Source: Pedobacter alluvionis
GTDB lineage: Bacteria; Bacteroidota; Bacteroidia; Sphingobacteriales; Sphingobacteriaceae
Assembly: GCF_003664035.1 (NCBI RefSeq)
Contig: NZ_RCCK01000016.1
Span: forward strand, 62,001 to 126,000
Direction of reading: 5' to 3'
DNA: 64,000 bases
How positions within the stretch are numbered: position 1 is the first letter of the stretch; the number at the start of each line of letters is the position of its first letter. The position numbers were made by a program, and so were the translations under genes. Below the pieces are notes generated by a model. That model saw only the letters and a program-made list of their open reading frames with translations, was not told the DNA's origin and did not search any database. Below, piece after piece: positions 62,709 through 64,000 of this stretch.

Positions 62709-64000
62709 ATGATGAGATTTATTAAAGCATTTGGTTTAATTATGCAATTCTGGCTGTTTTTTAACAGCGTTAATGCGCAGGTAGTAGATCAAACTTCTAT
62801 TCCAGAACATTATGTGCTTAAAACGTATGGCATTAACGATGGACTCCCATCTAAAAATACCACCGTCGCTTTAAAGGATAAAAGAGGTTTCGTGTGGATA
62901 GGTACAGAAAATGGGCTCTGTAAGTTTGATGGTTATTCTTTTAAAGTTTATGTAAATATTGTTGGTGATAGCACCTCTTTAACCAACAATTATATTAATG
63001 CTATAGTAGAAGACAGCAATGGTTTTTTTTGGGTGGGGACTATGAATGGTTTAAACAGGTTTGACCCGGTTACCGAAAAATTTGAACGTTTTTACCATAA
63101 AGAAAACGATAGAACTTCGCTAAGCAATAATAAAGTATGGTCTTTACTGATCGACAAAACGAATAAATTGTGGGTTGGTACCGATGATGGATTTAACCTT
63201 TATAACAAAAATTCAAAAACTTATAAGGTTTATCAACCCGATGCAAAAAATCAGTATGCTATAAAAGGAAAATCGGTTAATGCTATTGCGGAAGATGCAT
63301 CTGGCAATTTATGGTTGGGCAACTGGAGCGCCGGCCTGAATAAATTCGATCAAAAAACAAAGCGGTTTACCAATTACATGCAAAAGGAAATCGCGAATCA
63401 AAAAAATCCAAACGACATCTGGACCCTCTGCCTTGATCATGATGGCATGATATGGATTGGATGTTATTGGAAAGGTGATCTGTTCCGCTTTGATCCGAAA
63501 AGTGAAAAGTTTACAACCTATCCAGGTGTGGGGACAGGTAATTCTTCCATATTTAATGTTTTAAATTTAGGTGCCGAAAAATTACTGGTAGGTGGCAGCG
63601 CCGGAATATTCTGGGTAAATACAAAACTAAATAAATGGGAAAAAATAGATCAGCTCGAATTTTTTGCCAATGGTGGTTTATATCGTGATAAAAGCGGAAT
63701 GATATGGCTCTGTGGTAAAAACGGCCTTACTAAAATTGATTTTAACCAATATAAATTTAATTTTATTTCACTTCCTTTAGGCCAGGCAGAAATCAGATCG
63801 ATAATTAGTGATCGTGGCAATTTTTGGTTGGGTACCAGCAAGGGCCTTTATAAATACAACCCAAATAACCGCTCTGTTACCAAATTTTCGCACACCGGTA
63901 GCTTAAACAGTTTATCCAGTAATGATATTATTAACCTGTCTGTTGATTTAAAAGGTCAGTTATGGGTAATGAGCGAGAATGGATTTGACCGGTATAGCGA
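62709..64000 (+). CDS. Two-component regulator propeller sensor protein, 5' part (3' end outside window)
   Basis: An open frame from ATG 62709 to the window edge (430 codons, no stop). A signal peptide (MMRFIKAFGLIMQFWLFF, cleavage near NAQ) is followed by Reg_prop beta-propeller blades: WIGTENGLCKFDGYSF, WVGTMNGLNRFDPVTEKF, WVGTDDGFNLYNKNSKTY, WLGNWSAGLNKFDQKTKRF, WLGTSKGLYKYNP and WVMSENGFDRYS. The start DGLPSKNTTVALKDKRGFVW is typical of periplasmic sensors of hybrid two-component systems or of LytS/LuxR-linked versions. The membrane, Y_Y_Y and kinase or regulator parts lie beyond 64000, so the output type is unknown. Confidence 0.9.
   Translation, partial: MMRFIKAFGLIMQFWLFFNSVNAQVVDQTSIPEHYVLKTYGINDGLPSKNTTVALKDKRGFVWIGTENGLCKFDGYSFKVYVNIVGDSTSLTNNYINAIVEDSNGFFWVGTMNGLNRFDPVTEKFERFYHKENDRTSLSNNKVWSLLIDKTNKLWVGTDDGFNLYNKNSKTYKVYQPDAKNQYAIKGKSVNAIAEDASGNLWLGNWSAGLNKFDQKTKRFTNYMQKEIANQKNPNDIWTLCLDHDGMIWIGCYWKGDLFRFDPKSEKFTTYPGVGTGNSSIFNVLNLGAEKLLVGGSAGIFWVNTKLNKWEKIDQLEFFANGGLYRDKSGMIWLCGKNGLTKIDFNQYKFNFISLPLGQAEIRSIISDRGNFWLGTSKGLYKYNPNNRSVTKFSHTGSLNSLSSNDIINLSVDLKGQLWVMSENGFDRYS

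Overview
The window looks like part of the chromosome of a soil or freshwater Bacteroidetes of the Sphingobacteriaceae, most likely Pedobacter or a close relative. This rests on AT-rich DNA, two SusC/SusD outer-membrane pairs, FecR anti-sigma factors with an ECF sigma factor, LytS/LytTR signalling, -7 boxes of the TAnnTTTG type, AT-rich leaders without strong Shine-Dalgarno sites, and many palindromic intergenic repeats. The genus is inferred from protein style only. No rRNA, tRNA, CRISPR array, prophage or intact insertion sequence was seen.

Layout. 1-6.2 kb: end of a FecR anti-sigma gene, a SusC/SusD pair and a secreted glycerophosphodiesterase. 6.6-8.2 kb: an ABC-F ATPase. 8.5-11.3 kb: a GIN-domain secreted protein, about 0.9 kb of repeat-rich non-coding DNA, and an MpaB-like/membrane-protein pair. 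11.9-12.4 kb: an Lrp/AsnC regulator. 12.4-20.9 kb, minus strand: a seven-gene operon with a MacA-like adaptor, a TolC-like channel, an ABC ATPase, two FtsX-type permeases, an NtrC-type response regulator and its histidine kinase; a sigma-54-like promoter lies just upstream. 21.2-24.9 kb: a YeiH-type membrane protein, a degraded second GIN gene, a sugar-isomerase-like TIM barrel and an unknown secreted protein. 25.1-27.2 kb: a LytS kinase and a LytTR regulator with a 43-residue Thr-rich peptide gene between them on the opposite strand. 27.7-28.7 kb: a luciferase-like monooxygenase.

29.1-37.5 kb is a complete sigma/FecR/SusC/SusD locus whose cargo is one protein joining a GDPD-like domain to an alkaline phosphatase. 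With the first locus, this makes two SusCD systems whose enzymes attack phosphodiesters and phosphomonoesters rather than glycans. I infer scavenging of phosphate and glycerol from phospholipid head groups or similar compounds.

37.9-60.5 kb is rich in peptide and imino-acid catabolism: two M24 (aminopeptidase P-like) enzymes, an M1 peptidase, a DUF885 protein, an APC permease and an S9 (DPP-IV-like) peptidase surround a four-gene operon that can take trans-4-hydroxy-L-proline to 2-oxoglutarate (epimerase, D-hydroxyproline dehydrogenase, pyrroline-4-hydroxy-2-carboxylate deaminase, 2-oxoglutarate-semialdehyde dehydrogenase). An AraC-type regulator follows. Together they suggest use of Pro/Hyp-rich peptides such as collagen or plant cell-wall glycoproteins. 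The window ends with DUF6265 and NIPSNAP-like secreted proteins and the 5' part of a beta-propeller sensor gene that runs off the edge. Several families of inverted-repeat elements lie between genes throughout, including one copy with 16-bp terminal inverted repeats.
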